Shown: positions 32,820-41,622 of the stretch, piece by piece
Layout of the letters: every line of letters starts with the position of its first letter
Numbering within the stretch: the first letter of the stretch is position 1
Virus record (IMG/VR): IMGVR_UViG_3300045051_001294
Coordinates: 1-48,030 of that record
Reading direction: 5' to 3' (one strand)
Source of the DNA: a virus
DNA length: 48,030 nt
Made by a program: the position numbers and the translations under genes
The notes under the pieces: generated by a model
What the model was told of the DNA's origin: nothing
The model's database searches: none
The model's input: the letters and a program-made list of their open reading frames with translations, nothing else

Positions 32820-33388
32820 TGCAGGGCGCGTCCATAGCTCTCGATATCAAGGGGCTGCCGGAAATAGCTCGCGCCGCCAGGGCGATCTCCGAGCTTGGCG
32901 ATCTGCCGCTAAACGAGCTGGCGGAGACCCTCGGCGCCGTCGGCGTCAGTCAGACGCAGGCGCGCATCGCCTCCGGGGGGCCGGGGCCTGACGGGGAAGA
33001 GTGGGCGCCTCTGTCCGATGGCTACAAAGACAAAAAGGCGGCGCAGTCCTCCGGTGGGCTGCTCTCCTTTGGGGGGTTCCTTTTCGCCTCGCTCAGCAGC
33101 GAGGCCTCCGGCGCCGGGGTCGAGTGGGGCTCCAACCTCGATTACGCGGCCATCCACCAGTTCGGTGACGATGGCAGCGAAATAAAGGTCGCTTCTCACA
33201 TCCGCATTATCAGCCAGGCCTTCGGCGAGAATTTGCCCTTTCCCGTGGCTGTGACAGTGGCGGGGTTCACCAGGCAGCAGAACACGCCCGCAAGACCCTA
33301 TCTGGGCGTGTCGGCCGATAACGCCGAAGAGATCGAGGCGACAGCGCTGGAATTCGTCAAGGGCTTTTTGCCGGAGTATGGCCAATGA
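32819..33388 (+). CDS. G: Virion morphogenesis protein gpG (Mu gp31-like)
   Basis: 189 aa, phage virion morphogenesis/tail completion family. Motifs: TQARIASGGPGPDGEEWAPL, YAAIHQFGDDG and PARPYLGVSADNAEEI. In Mu, G lies between F and I; here it has moved downstream of gp36, as in many other Mu-like phages. It overlaps gp37 by 4 bp. Confidence 0.9.
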   Translation: MQGASIALDIKGLPEIARAARAISELGDLPLNELAETLGAVGVSQTQARIASGGPGPDGEEWAPLSDGYKDKKAAQSSGGLLSFGGFLFASLSSEASGAGVEWGSNLDYAAIHQFGDDGSEIKVASHIRIISQAFGENLPFPVAVTVAGFTRQQNTPARPYLGVSADNAEEIEATALEFVKGFLPEYGQ

Positions 33389-33942
33389 CCGGGCTCGCCG
33401 CGATGCGAAAGGCCGCCGTGGCCGCGATAGAGGCAAGGAAGATCTTCGCGCGCGTGAACACGCACTCGGGCCCCGTCTCGGTTGAAACGCTCAAGCTCTA
33501 CAACCAGAAAATGCCCGCCTGCCTGATAGCGTGCCTCCGCGTGAAAGGGCTTGCGGCCATCCCTACCGGCGTCGCGGCCATCGCGGATTGGGGCGCGTGG
33601 ATACTGACAGAGGACAAGCAGGCCGCGAAGCGCGACGAGTTGATGCTGGACGAGGTGACGGCCCTGATGACCCTCTGTTGCCAGCAGAGATGGGGCGAAG
33701 GCGGCGCTCTAACCGCCGAGTCTACGCCTGACCTGCTTTCGGCCAGCAATTTGACCACGCCGATGATGGAACGGGAATACGGCGTAAACCTCTGGCTGGT
33801 CTCCTGGAGGCAGCTGGTCAAGCTTCCGCCGGACGAGGCCGCGTCTTACGTGGCGTTGACCGAAATCGCAACCTCGTACGATCTCGCTCCCGCCGACGGA
33901 ACGGCGGAGGCCCGAGACCAAGTGAAACTTTCACAGGAGTAG
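33385..33942 (+). CDS. Tail terminator-like protein (Mu gp37-like)
   Basis: 185 aa. It sits between gpG and gp38, where Mu gp37 lies. The fold pattern (alpha/beta with ACLIACLRVKGLAAIPTGVA and YGVNLWLVSWRQL) agrees with tail-completion/terminator proteins of about this length. It would cap the tail for joining to the head. Confidence 0.82.
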   Translation: MTGLAAMRKAAVAAIEARKIFARVNTHSGPVSVETLKLYNQKMPACLIACLRVKGLAAIPTGVAAIADWGAWILTEDKQAAKRDELMLDEVTALMTLCCQQRWGEGGALTAESTPDLLSASNLTTPMMEREYGVNLWLVSWRQLVKLPPDEAASYVALTEIATSYDLAPADGTAEARDQVKLSQE

Positions 33943-33949
33943 CCCAGCC

Positions 33950-34126
33950 ATGAAAAAAATCTATGTGATACCCAAGCAGGGGCGCCAGGTCGGCCATACA
34001 AGCCTGCCCGGCAAAATACCGGCAGCGGGCGAATGGCTTCCGGAGGATGTGGAGACGCACCGTCTCCTGCAGGCCGGGGATGTCGAGCGCGCCCAGCCTC
34101 CCAAAACGAAAGCAGGTGACAAATGA
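33950..34126 (+). CDS. Small protein gp38 (DUF2635)
   Basis: 58 aa from ATG 33950. DUF2635 features: N-terminal KIYVIPKQGR, a central LPGKIPAAGEWLPED and a variable end. It is encoded directly before the tail sheath, as in Mu. Its role is unknown but conserved in Mu-like phages. A CAGGAG site is 9 bases upstream, and the 3' end overlaps the sheath gene by 4 bp. Confidence 0.9.
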   Translation: MKKIYVIPKQGRQVGHTSLPGKIPAAGEWLPEDVETHRLLQAGDVERAQPPKTKAGDK

Positions 34127-35586
34127 GCAAATTCATTATTTTCGCGTCCGGGTTCGACGATCCCGGCGTGTACATCGGCACCAGGCCGAATCCCCGTCAG
34201 AAGGGGCTTGCCGAGCTGCCGCAGAGCATTCTGGTGCTGGGGCAAAAGCTCGACACAGGCTCAAGGGCCGCCCTCGTCCTCGATCAGATATACGACGACG
34301 TAACCCCGGAGGCGTACTACGGCCGGGGCTCGATGCTCGCCGAGACCATCAAGATCGTCCGGTCGGTCAACAAGATCACGCCGATCTACGCGATGTCGGT
34401 CGAGGACGCCGGAGCGGGCGGCGCGGCGGTAAAGACGATTACCTTCACCGGCCCGGCTACCAAGGCGGGCATTCTTTACGGCCTCATAGACGGCAAGAGC
34501 GTCTGGGCCGCCGTCGCCAAGGACGCCACCGTCACGCAGATGGCTGCCGCCTTTGCGGCCGCCGTAACCGCCGACGGCACTCTCCCCTTCACCGCCGCGG
34601 CGGCGGAGGGCGTCGTGACCCTTACCTGCAAATGGAAGGGCGAGACGGGCAACCACGTCGAGATACGCTTCAACTACCGGCCGGGCGAGCTGTTCCCGGC
34701 TGGCGTCGGCGCAGCGGTGGCCACGTTGACGCCGGGCGCGGGCAACCCCGACATCCTTCCCGCGCTGGCGGCTATCGGCGATCGCTGGTTTACCCGGTTC
34801 GTCCTGCCCTACACCGACGCGGCCAACCTCGCCGTGATGAAGACGGAGATGGAAAGGCGCTTCGGCTACGAGCTGATGCTCGACGGGCAGGCCTTCGCCT
34901 GGTGCCCCAAGGGCACGGTCTCCGAGACCACCGCCCTGCTCGGCGCGATCGACGCCAAGAACATCAACATCATGGGATACGAAAACGAGCCCGAAAGTCC
35001 CTGGATAAAGGCGGGGCGGCTCGCTGGAGAAGAGACGGCGGAAGGAGATCCCGTCATCCCTCGCGACGGCACCGTGCTGGCCGGGATGCTCCCGCCCGAG
35101 CTGGGCAAGGAACTGACCAACGCCGAGAGGCGGGCTATCCGCGCCGCCGGTGGAGCGACCTACACTACCAGCGCCGCCGGGGTCTGCGCCATCGAGATAC
35201 TCCGGACCACCTACAAGACCAACGAGGCCGGGGTGGCGGACAAGAAAAACTACCAGGACATCGACTCTATGAACCGCCTGGCCGGAATCCGCTACACATC
35301 GAGAATCAGGCTCGCGACCGAGTTCGCCAAGACCAACATCGTCGACAGCATCGAGGGCGTCGGCCCCGGCGTGCCGGTGGTGGATCCGGGCATCATCGAG
35401 GCGACCTTCGTCTCCCTCGCCATCGCCTGGGTACGCAGGGGCTGGATAGAGAACCTGGCCGCGTTCAAGGAAAACTTTGCCCTCGAAAGAGATCCGGACG
35501 CTCCCGGCAGGGTTCAGGCCGCCATAAACCCCCACATCGTCAATGTGCTCCGCCAGATCGGCGTGGCCAACGATTTCACGACGTAA
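34123..35586 (+). CDS. L: Contractile tail sheath protein (Mu gpL-like)
   Basis: 487 aa (Mu L is 495 aa). N-terminal PGVYIGTRPNPRQKG and the C-terminal conserved part with KNYQDIDSMNRLAGIRYTSR, LATEFAKTNIVDS and PHIVNVLRQIGVANDF are typical of sheath proteins of the Mu group. It makes the contracting outer layer of the myovirus tail. Confidence 0.96.
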   Translation: MSKFIIFASGFDDPGVYIGTRPNPRQKGLAELPQSILVLGQKLDTGSRAALVLDQIYDDVTPEAYYGRGSMLAETIKIVRSVNKITPIYAMSVEDAGAGGAAVKTITFTGPATKAGILYGLIDGKSVWAAVAKDATVTQMAAAFAAAVTADGTLPFTAAAAEGVVTLTCKWKGETGNHVEIRFNYRPGELFPAGVGAAVATLTPGAGNPDILPALAAIGDRWFTRFVLPYTDAANLAVMKTEMERRFGYELMLDGQAFAWCPKGTVSETTALLGAIDAKNINIMGYENEPESPWIKAGRLAGEETAEGDPVIPRDGTVLAGMLPPELGKELTNAERRAIRAAGGATYTTSAAGVCAIEILRTTYKTNEAGVADKKNYQDIDSMNRLAGIRYTSRIRLATEFAKTNIVDSIEGVGPGVPVVDPGIIEATFVSLAIAWVRRGWIENLAAFKENFALERDPDAPGRVQAAINPHIVNVLRQIGVANDFTT

Positions 35587-35598
35587 GGAGACTGACCG

Positions 35599-35973
35599 AT
35601 GTTTGCAGGTTCCGCTCAAATATGGGTAGACGGCAAGATGCTTGCCACAACCGCCGACAGCGCCGAGTTGGAGCCGGGAGGCCAGTTCTACGAAACGGTC
35701 TCCACCTTCAGCCGCGTCCTCGGCCACAACCCCGCCCCCGTCCAGCCCGGAAAGGTGAAGGGGGATTTCATCACGGAGACCTCCGCCGACGCCGTGAAGC
35801 TCATGCGGGCGCGGGGCGTGACCGTGATCTTCGCCGAAGACAACGGCCAGAAGTGGGTCATAAACAACGCGGCCCAGGTCGGGAAAAACCCGAACAGGAA
35901 GCGAAGCGGCGACATGGGCATGAGGCTCTCGGGAATCGAGTTCGAGGGCCAGCCCGCCGAGCCCACCAACTGA
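35599..35973 (+). CDS. M: Tail tube protein (Mu gpM-like)
   Basis: 124 aa (Mu M is 118 aa). Phage tail tube family: AQIWVDGKMLATTADSAELE, GDFITETSADAVKLMRARG and a C-terminal KRSGDMGMRLSGIEFEGQ. It follows the sheath, and a strong hairpin follows it. Confidence 0.93.
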   Translation: MFAGSAQIWVDGKMLATTADSAELEPGGQFYETVSTFSRVLGHNPAPVQPGKVKGDFITETSADAVKLMRARGVTVIFAEDNGQKWVINNAAQVGKNPNRKRSGDMGMRLSGIEFEGQPAEPTN

Positions 35974-35980
35974 AACTAAA

Positions 35981-36004
35981 GCCCGCCGGGAAACCCCGGC
36001 GGGC
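35981..36004 (+). terminator. Hairpin after the tail tube gene
   Basis: GCCCGCCGGG and CCCGGCGGGC form a perfect 10-bp stem with a 4-base loop, followed by GAATCCTTT. A likely partial terminator or mRNA-stabilising element that separates the abundant tube from the low-copy tape measure. Confidence 0.7.
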
Positions 36005-36030
36005 GAATCCTTTCTGGAGACAGCGCAGAA

Positions 36031-37377
36031 ATGGCCGACCTGAAAGTCCGCGTAATCCTCGATCTGCTCGGGAACCTTCCCAAGAAGGCGAAGGAATACG
36101 CGCGGGAAGTCGGCGGCATCGGCGGGGCTCTGCGCAGTTTCGGCAGGGGGGCGAAAGCCGCCTTTGAAGGCATTCGCGATGCCATGCACAGAATCCCCCT
36201 GGTTGGGGCTATTTTTTCCGTCGCGGGACTGGCCGCATACCTCCGCAAGCTGGGCGAGGTAGAGGAGTCCTATGAACGGCTGGGTGTAGCGGCAGGCCTC
36301 ACCCAGGAGGAAGTCAAGCAGCTCAAAGCTGACATACATGACGTCGCCGCCACGCCCGATATCAAGATGAGCGCCGAAGCTCTTTTTGCGGCGGCGGCGA
36401 AGGTGGTGCAGAAAACGGGCGATTTGCAGTTTGCCCGCGACAATCTTGTTAACTTCGCTTTGGCGGGGCAGGCCACCGGGGCAGACCCCGATTCTATCGC
36501 CGCGGTCGCCGTGGAATTCAAGCGGCTGAAGCTCGTAAAACCCGAGGAGATAATCAGGGGCCTCGAAATAATGAAGGCGATGGGCGAAAAAGGCTCCTTT
36601 GAGCTGAAGGATACGGCTCAATTCGGCCCTCAGATTTTCGCCTCCGGAGCGATGTTCGGCGACACCGGCGAGAAGGGGCTCCGGTTCCAGAGCGCCCTGC
36701 TGCAAACCGCGATGGATGCCAAGGGCGAGCCCTCGAAGGCGGTTACCGCTTACGAGGCTATCTACAGGGACTTCCTGCTCAAACAAGACGATCTCGCAAA
36801 GGCCGGTTTCTCGCTGCGCAACAAAGAAACCGGCGAACTTCGTCCGATGGAAGACATTATTTTCGATCTCCTCAAACGGCTTAACGGCAACGACGCCCCC
36901 TTGACCAAGATTTTTACCGCCGAAGATCTGCCGGTAATGACCTCCCTGGTCAAACAGTGGAGAGAGAACAACGGCAGGCTTCCACGCTTCGAGGAGATGA
37001 GGGACGTTGAGCCGGCAAGGGGGCAGATATCGGTCGATGCCGCCCGTATATCCGAGATATACAACGCCCGCCTTACCCGAACCTCCGACGCTCTGCTCCG
37101 CATTGGCGAAACGATTACCTACTCTGGAGTGGTCAAAGAAGCCGTCGACGCTTTGGGCACAGTCGCCAACGAAAGCGCGAAGTTTTACGAGAAGCAAGGC
37201 CTTTTCGGCGAGGAAGCATGGAAGAGGAGAAAGTCCGACGCTGATAAGCCTCCAGCCCCGCAGCCGGTTCCTCCGGCCCAAAAAGTAGAGGTTGAAATCA
37301 CGGTCAAGGGCGACAAAGAAGCCGTGAAGCAGATCAAGCAGGTGGTGCGCGAAACTACCGGCGGGATGCGCAAATGA
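36031..37377 (+). CDS. Tail tape measure protein
   Basis: 448 aa. The N-terminus is helical and basic (NLPKKAKEYAREVGGIGGAL), followed by a hydrophobic stretch (IPLVGAIFSVAGLAAYL) and the family region LRKLGEVEESYERLGVAAGL and AEALFAAAAKVVQKTGDLQF. The C-terminus has a proline linker and a small beta domain (KVEVEITVKGDKEAVKQI). It is much shorter than Mu gp42 (about 685 aa), which predicts a short tail. There is no room upstream for a gp41-type chaperone. Confidence 0.85.
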   Translation: MADLKVRVILDLLGNLPKKAKEYAREVGGIGGALRSFGRGAKAAFEGIRDAMHRIPLVGAIFSVAGLAAYLRKLGEVEESYERLGVAAGLTQEEVKQLKADIHDVAATPDIKMSAEALFAAAAKVVQKTGDLQFARDNLVNFALAGQATGADPDSIAAVAVEFKRLKLVKPEEIIRGLEIMKAMGEKGSFELKDTAQFGPQIFASGAMFGDTGEKGLRFQSALLQTAMDAKGEPSKAVTAYEAIYRDFLLKQDDLAKAGFSLRNKETGELRPMEDIIFDLLKRLNGNDAPLTKIFTAEDLPVMTSLVKQWRENNGRLPRFEEMRDVEPARGQISVDAARISEIYNARLTRTSDALLRIGETITYSGVVKEAVDALGTVANESAKFYEKQGLFGEEAWKRRKSDADKPPAPQPVPPAQKVEVEITVKGDKEAVKQIKQVVRETTGGMRK

Positions 37378-38576
37378 GCTGGGAAGAGAAATTCACCGAG
37401 CAGGGCAGCTTTCGCGGCGTCCCCTTCTGGGTCGAGAGCCACCGCTACGGCGGGGGCCGACGCCTCGTCGTCGACGAATATCCGCAGCGCGATCTGCACG
37501 GCCTGCAGGATAACGGCCGCAAGACGGGCAAGGACCAGTCGCTGACCTGTTTCGTGGCCCTCGACAACGTCTTCGACGAGCGCGACGCCCTCGGCAAGGC
37601 GCTGGACGCCGCCGGAGCGGGCCAGCTCGAACACCCCTACCTCGGCTCGCTGCGCGTTCGCATACACGACTGGGACGTCGAGGAAGACACCGAGCACCCA
37701 GGCTTCGCGCGCTTTGACGTGGTCTACGTGCTGGAGGGCGCCGCGGCGTTCCCCGGACGCAGCCGCACCACCGGGCAGCAGGCCGCCGACGCCGCCGACT
37801 GGACCGAGCTTGCGGCCCAAAAAACCCTTGCCGAAAAGCTGGGGCTTGAGGGCTACACCTCCGACGAAAAGGCAGAGGTCGAGGGCGGCGTCCAGGAGGC
37901 GGTTTCGCGCCTTGATAAAGTGCGCGGCCGCGCGAGAGAAGCGGCCGAAACGGCGCGCGAGTACTCCGCCAGAATCCAGCAGCTGGCGCTGGAAACTGCC
38001 GATCTTATCGCCGAGCCCTACGAGCTGGCCGCCCAGATTGTCGGCGCCGTTAATTCGGCGGCGGCGATAGCGACCTACCCCGAGGACGCGCTCAAGCTCT
38101 ACCGCCACCTCGAGGATTTTCGCATCACCATGCCCTTGCCCGGCGTAACCCCCTCGCGCCGCGCCGTTGAGGAGACGCTCGGGGCGATAGAGCAGGCGGT
38201 GCGCGTCGCGGCGGTCGCCGGTGCCGTGCGCTCTCTTTCGCTTTATAAATTCGCCACGCGCAGGGAGGCTTTCGCGGCCAGGCGCTATTGGGCCTGGCGC
38301 ATAGGCGAGCTGCAAAAAGGCGCGACCGGAGAGACCTTCCGCAGCCTGGGGGCGCTCAAGGCCGCGCTGATGAGGGATATCTCCACTCGCGCTGCCGGTT
38401 TCCCGGATACGGCCACTGTGACGCTGCCCCGCCCCGTACCGTCTTTGCTGCTGGCAAACCGCCTTCACGGCCACGAAAACGTGGCGGAAAGGGCGGAGGA
38501 GATCGTCTCGCGGAATAACGCCCCCCACGCCGCGTTTCTTCCCGCCGGAACGGCGCTGGAGGTGAGCGTTGGCTGA
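37374..38576 (+). CDS. N: DNA circularization/baseplate protein gpN (Mu gp43-like)
   Basis: 400 aa (Mu N is 491 aa). DNA_circ_N domain at residues 1-95: SFRGVPFWVESHRYGGGRRL, DLHGLQDNGRKTGKDQSLTC, YLGSLRVRIHDWDVEEDTEH. The rest is long and helical. It is needed for the tail in Mu and corresponds to T4-like hub or baseplate factors. It overlaps gpP by 8 bp. Confidence 0.93.
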   Translation: MSWEEKFTEQGSFRGVPFWVESHRYGGGRRLVVDEYPQRDLHGLQDNGRKTGKDQSLTCFVALDNVFDERDALGKALDAAGAGQLEHPYLGSLRVRIHDWDVEEDTEHPGFARFDVVYVLEGAAAFPGRSRTTGQQAADAADWTELAAQKTLAEKLGLEGYTSDEKAEVEGGVQEAVSRLDKVRGRAREAAETAREYSARIQQLALETADLIAEPYELAAQIVGAVNSAAAIATYPEDALKLYRHLEDFRITMPLPGVTPSRRAVEETLGAIEQAVRVAAVAGAVRSLSLYKFATRREAFAARRYWAWRIGELQKGATGETFRSLGALKAALMRDISTRAAGFPDTATVTLPRPVPSLLLANRLHGHENVAERAEEIVSRNNAPHAAFLPAGTALEVSVG

Positions 38577-39630
38577 GCTGCTTCTGCGCGTCGGCGGCGA
38601 AACCTTCACGGGGTGGAAGGAGATCGATGTCGTTTCCTCCGTCGAGGGCGCTTGCGGCGAATTCACCCTTACCCTTGCGCCCCCGCCGGGCACGTCCAGA
38701 AGGGAAATGAGGGCGATAATAAAGCGCGGCGCAGCCTGCGAGGTGCTGTTTGACGGTTATCTCGCACACACCGGCTGGATCTTTTCCCTCAATGGAAAAA
38801 ACAACGACATCGTGATCTACGGCCGCGACAAGACCGCCGACCTGGTGGACTGCTCGATGCCGGTGACAAGTTTCTCCGGCCTCGGCCTCGCGGCCGTCGC
38901 GCGCAAGGTTATCGCCCCTTACAGGCTTCAGCTGTCCGTCCGCCCGGAGGCTTCGGACCAGGCGCACGTCCCTATAAAGCTGGCGAAGCCCGAGCCGCAG
39001 GAAATGGTTTTTGATTTTCTCGACCGGCTGGCGCGCAGCCTGGGACTCAGGTTCTGGACCGACGAAAAGGGCTGGCTTGTGCTGGGCATTCCCGGCGAAG
39101 AGCTTTTGCCGGTCGAGCTTCGCTACGGCGAAAACATTCTCGAGCGCGACGTGGGCTACGACGATACCTGCCTTTACTCCGAGGTCACGGTGCTCGCCCC
39201 GGAGGAAGAAGAGGGAGGGCTTTTCGGCGGGTCTTCGGCCTCTCGCGCCAGCGGGAAAGCCGTAAACACGCTGGTGAGCAGATACCGCCCCCTCATCATG
39301 GTAGCGCCGGAGCCCGGCGGCAAAAACAAAATGACCGCGCTTGCCGAGGAGCAGGTAGCCCTGCAAACGGCCAGCTCGCTGCGGGCCGCCTACGTCCTTT
39401 CCGGCTGGCTTTCTCCCCTGGGCGAGCTGTGGCCCGCCGGGGCGCTTATAAGCGTTTACGACCCCGAAGAAGGGCTGGAGAATCAGCGGCTGGCCATTGC
39501 GACGGCGCAGCGCACCTTCAACGAAACAGACGGCCAGCGCACGCGCCTCGAACTCGTGCCCCCCGAGGCGCTCCTACGCGAGTTGGAGCCGCTAAAGGGC
39601 GCTGACGAGGGAAAGGGCCTTTTCGGATGA
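38569..39630 (+). CDS. P: Baseplate hub protein gpP (Mu gp44-like)
   Basis: 353 aa from a TTG at 38569; no ATG or GTG is available nearby, and the overlap with gpN supports this start. Motifs: NDIVIYGRDKTADLVDCSMP, PYRLQLSVRPEASDQ and FDFLDRLARSLGLRFWTDEK. This is the gp27-like hub fold known for Mu gp44. It forms the trimeric ring that holds the spike. Confidence 0.93.
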   Translation: MAELLLRVGGETFTGWKEIDVVSSVEGACGEFTLTLAPPPGTSRREMRAIIKRGAACEVLFDGYLAHTGWIFSLNGKNNDIVIYGRDKTADLVDCSMPVTSFSGLGLAAVARKVIAPYRLQLSVRPEASDQAHVPIKLAKPEPQEMVFDFLDRLARSLGLRFWTDEKGWLVLGIPGEELLPVELRYGENILERDVGYDDTCLYSEVTVLAPEEEEGGLFGGSSASRASGKAVNTLVSRYRPLIMVAPEPGGKNKMTALAEEQVALQTASSLRAAYVLSGWLSPLGELWPAGALISVYDPEEGLENQRLAIATAQRTFNETDGQRTRLELVPPEALLRELEPLKGADEGKGLFG

Positions 39631-40124
39631 AACTTGGGCAGTCCCTTAACCGGATGAGGAATGCGCTGCAGGGCAAGATCCGCAGCATCGCCCTGCGCGG
39701 CGTCGTCTTGCGCGGCGGGCAAAAAACCGTGCAGGTCGAAACGCTAAGCGGCGACCCCCTGGAGGCCCGCGTTTTCCACCCTTACGGCCTTTCCTCCTTC
39801 CTCGGCCGGGGCGCTGACGGCGCGGTTCTTTCTCTCGGCGGCTCCAGCGCCTCCGGAGCGATGGTCGGCGCGGGGGATATGGCGCGCGAGCCCGTGCTTA
39901 AGGAGTGGGAAGTCGCCGTCTGGTCGCGTCACGGGCAGATAATCCTGCTCGGCGCCGACGGTCAGGTGCTCGTCAATACAACCGTCAAGGCCGCCATGAT
40001 TGAGGACGCCGTGGGCTCGCTCGACCAGCTCCGCCAATACGTGATGCTCCACACCCATACCTCGGCCGCGCCCGGCTCGCCCACCTCGCCCCCGGTTCAG
40101 CCCGCGCCCTGGGGAGCCGCGTAA
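39627..40124 (+). CDS. Baseplate spike protein gp45-like
   Basis: 165 aa (Mu gp45 is 197 aa). N-terminal OB-fold (MRNALQGKIRSIALRGVVLR), FHPYGLSSFLGRGADGAVL, then a beta-helix part and a C-terminal HTHTSAAPGSPTSPP. The His-X-His near the tip is the iron-binding site of the membrane-piercing apex in Mu gp45 and P2 gpV. Overlaps on both sides. Confidence 0.94.
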   Translation: MKLGQSLNRMRNALQGKIRSIALRGVVLRGGQKTVQVETLSGDPLEARVFHPYGLSSFLGRGADGAVLSLGGSSASGAMVGAGDMAREPVLKEWEVAVWSRHGQIILLGADGQVLVNTTVKAAMIEDAVGSLDQLRQYVMLHTHTSAAPGSPTSPPVQPAPWGAA

Positions 40125-40555
40125 TGCTGGCGCTGGTCTGGAATAACGAAAAAGGCCACGCGGATCTCGCCGTGGCGGGCGGTCGGCTGATGACGGATCC
40201 CGGCATCGAGACGCTGATTCTGATACTGCTTTTCACCGACAAGCGCGACGACGTCGACAAGTCCGGCGACCCGCGCGGCTGGTGGGCCACGAAGCTTGTC
40301 TCGCCCGAAAACATGGAGTGGGGGTCGAAAATATGGGTCGCCAGAAGGGGCAACGTCACCCGCGAGACGGCGGAAAAAATCCGGCGCGAAGCCAAAGACG
40401 CCCTGCAGCCGCTTGTCGCCTGGGGCTATGTGGCCGAGGCCGACGCGAAGGCTGAGTTTAACGACGAAAACCGGCTCGTTTTGACTGTCGTGCTCACAAA
40501 GCCGGGCGGCGAGCCGCAAACTCATCAATTCCAGAATTTTGGAGAGAACCTCTGA
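40124..40555 (+). CDS. Baseplate wedge protein gp46-like
   Basis: 143 aa, GP46 family: PGIETLILILLFTDKRDD followed by GWWATKLVSPENMEWGSKIW and the C-terminal LVLTVVLTKPGGE. This is a gp25-like baseplate/sheath initiator component. Overlaps the gp45 and gp47 genes by 1 bp each. Confidence 0.94.
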   Translation: MLALVWNNEKGHADLAVAGGRLMTDPGIETLILILLFTDKRDDVDKSGDPRGWWATKLVSPENMEWGSKIWVARRGNVTRETAEKIRREAKDALQPLVAWGYVAEADAKAEFNDENRLVLTVVLTKPGGEPQTHQFQNFGENL

Positions 40556-41622
40556 TGGAATATCCCGACCGCCCCACCCTGCCCGAGCTGATAGACCAGT
40601 CCGAGGGCGACATCCTCGCGCAACTCCCCGACATGGAGGAGATACCGCCCGAGTCCGTGGAAAAAGGGCTGGCCGCCGCCACCGCCGGTCTCTCCCACGA
40701 AGAACACAACCACCTCGACTGGATCCGCCGTCAGATGTTCGCCGACACGGCCGACAAAGAGAACCTCGAACATCACGCCTCTCTGAAAGGGGTTTTTCGC
40801 AAGGACGCGGGCGTGGCGGTGGGCCCCATCGGCGCGACGGGGGTAGAGGGCTCGCCGATCGCCGCCGGAACGGAATATATCCGGTCGGACGGAGCCGTCT
40901 ACGTGACCACGCAGGAGGCCGTAATAACCGACGGGGCTGCGCTTTTAACGGTTCAGGCCTCCACCCCCGGCAAAAGCGGAAATACCGTCGCCGAGCTGAC
41001 CCTTAATCTCGTCAGCCCCGTGCCCGGCATTGACACCGCCGCCCTTGTCGCCGCGCCGGGGATTCTTGGCGGCGCAGACACCGAACTCGACGAAGACCTT
41101 CTGTCGCGCTACCTGCAGGCGATCAGGGAAGAGCCCGACGGCGGCGCTCCCCACGATTACGAGAGGTGGGCGAGGGAGGCCGATCCCGCCGTCACTCGGG
41201 CGTTCGTTCACTCCTGTTACCCTCACCCGGCGGCGACGACGGTGATAATCGTCGACGACAATTCCTCGCCCATCGTCCCCTCGGCGGAAACGATCGCGCG
41301 CGTACTGGCCTACATCAAAGACCCCGGCCGCGCCCCGGAAACGGACACGGTTATTGTGAGGGGGCCGATCCCGCAGCCGGTGAACTTTCTTATCTACTCG
41401 CCCGACTCGGCGGAGGTGAGAGAGGCGATTTTACAGGAGCTTAAAGACCTCTTTAAGCGGTTTCCAAAACCCAAAATGAAGATGCCTCTCAGCCGGTGCC
41501 GCACGGCCATCGGCAAGGCGAAAGGGCTGACGGATTACAACATCATACTCCCGGCGGCGGACATAGAGGCCAGCGGCTACGCCCACATGCTGACTCTCGG
41601 CACGGTCGCGTGGAGCGAATAA
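40555..41622 (+). CDS. Baseplate J-like protein (Mu gp47)
   Basis: 355 aa (Mu gp47 is 360 aa). Baseplate_J features: IDQSEGDILAQLPDMEEI, LDWIRRQMFADTADKENLEH, GIDTAALVAAPGILGGADTE and ELDEDLLSRYLQAIREEPDG. It builds the wedges with gp48. Confidence 0.96.
   Translation: MEYPDRPTLPELIDQSEGDILAQLPDMEEIPPESVEKGLAAATAGLSHEEHNHLDWIRRQMFADTADKENLEHHASLKGVFRKDAGVAVGPIGATGVEGSPIAAGTEYIRSDGAVYVTTQEAVITDGAALLTVQASTPGKSGNTVAELTLNLVSPVPGIDTAALVAAPGILGGADTELDEDLLSRYLQAIREEPDGGAPHDYERWAREADPAVTRAFVHSCYPHPAATTVIIVDDNSSPIVPSAETIARVLAYIKDPGRAPETDTVIVRGPIPQPVNFLIYSPDSAEVREAILQELKDLFKRFPKPKMKMPLSRCRTAIGKAKGLTDYNIILPAADIEASGYAHMLTLGTVAWSE

Noticed and set aside
34261-37281. A 1006-codon open frame on the minus strand across the sheath, tube and tape measure genes
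   Set aside because: It is antisense to well recognised tail genes. Long antisense frames are expected in GC-rich coding DNA, and its translation resembles no protein.
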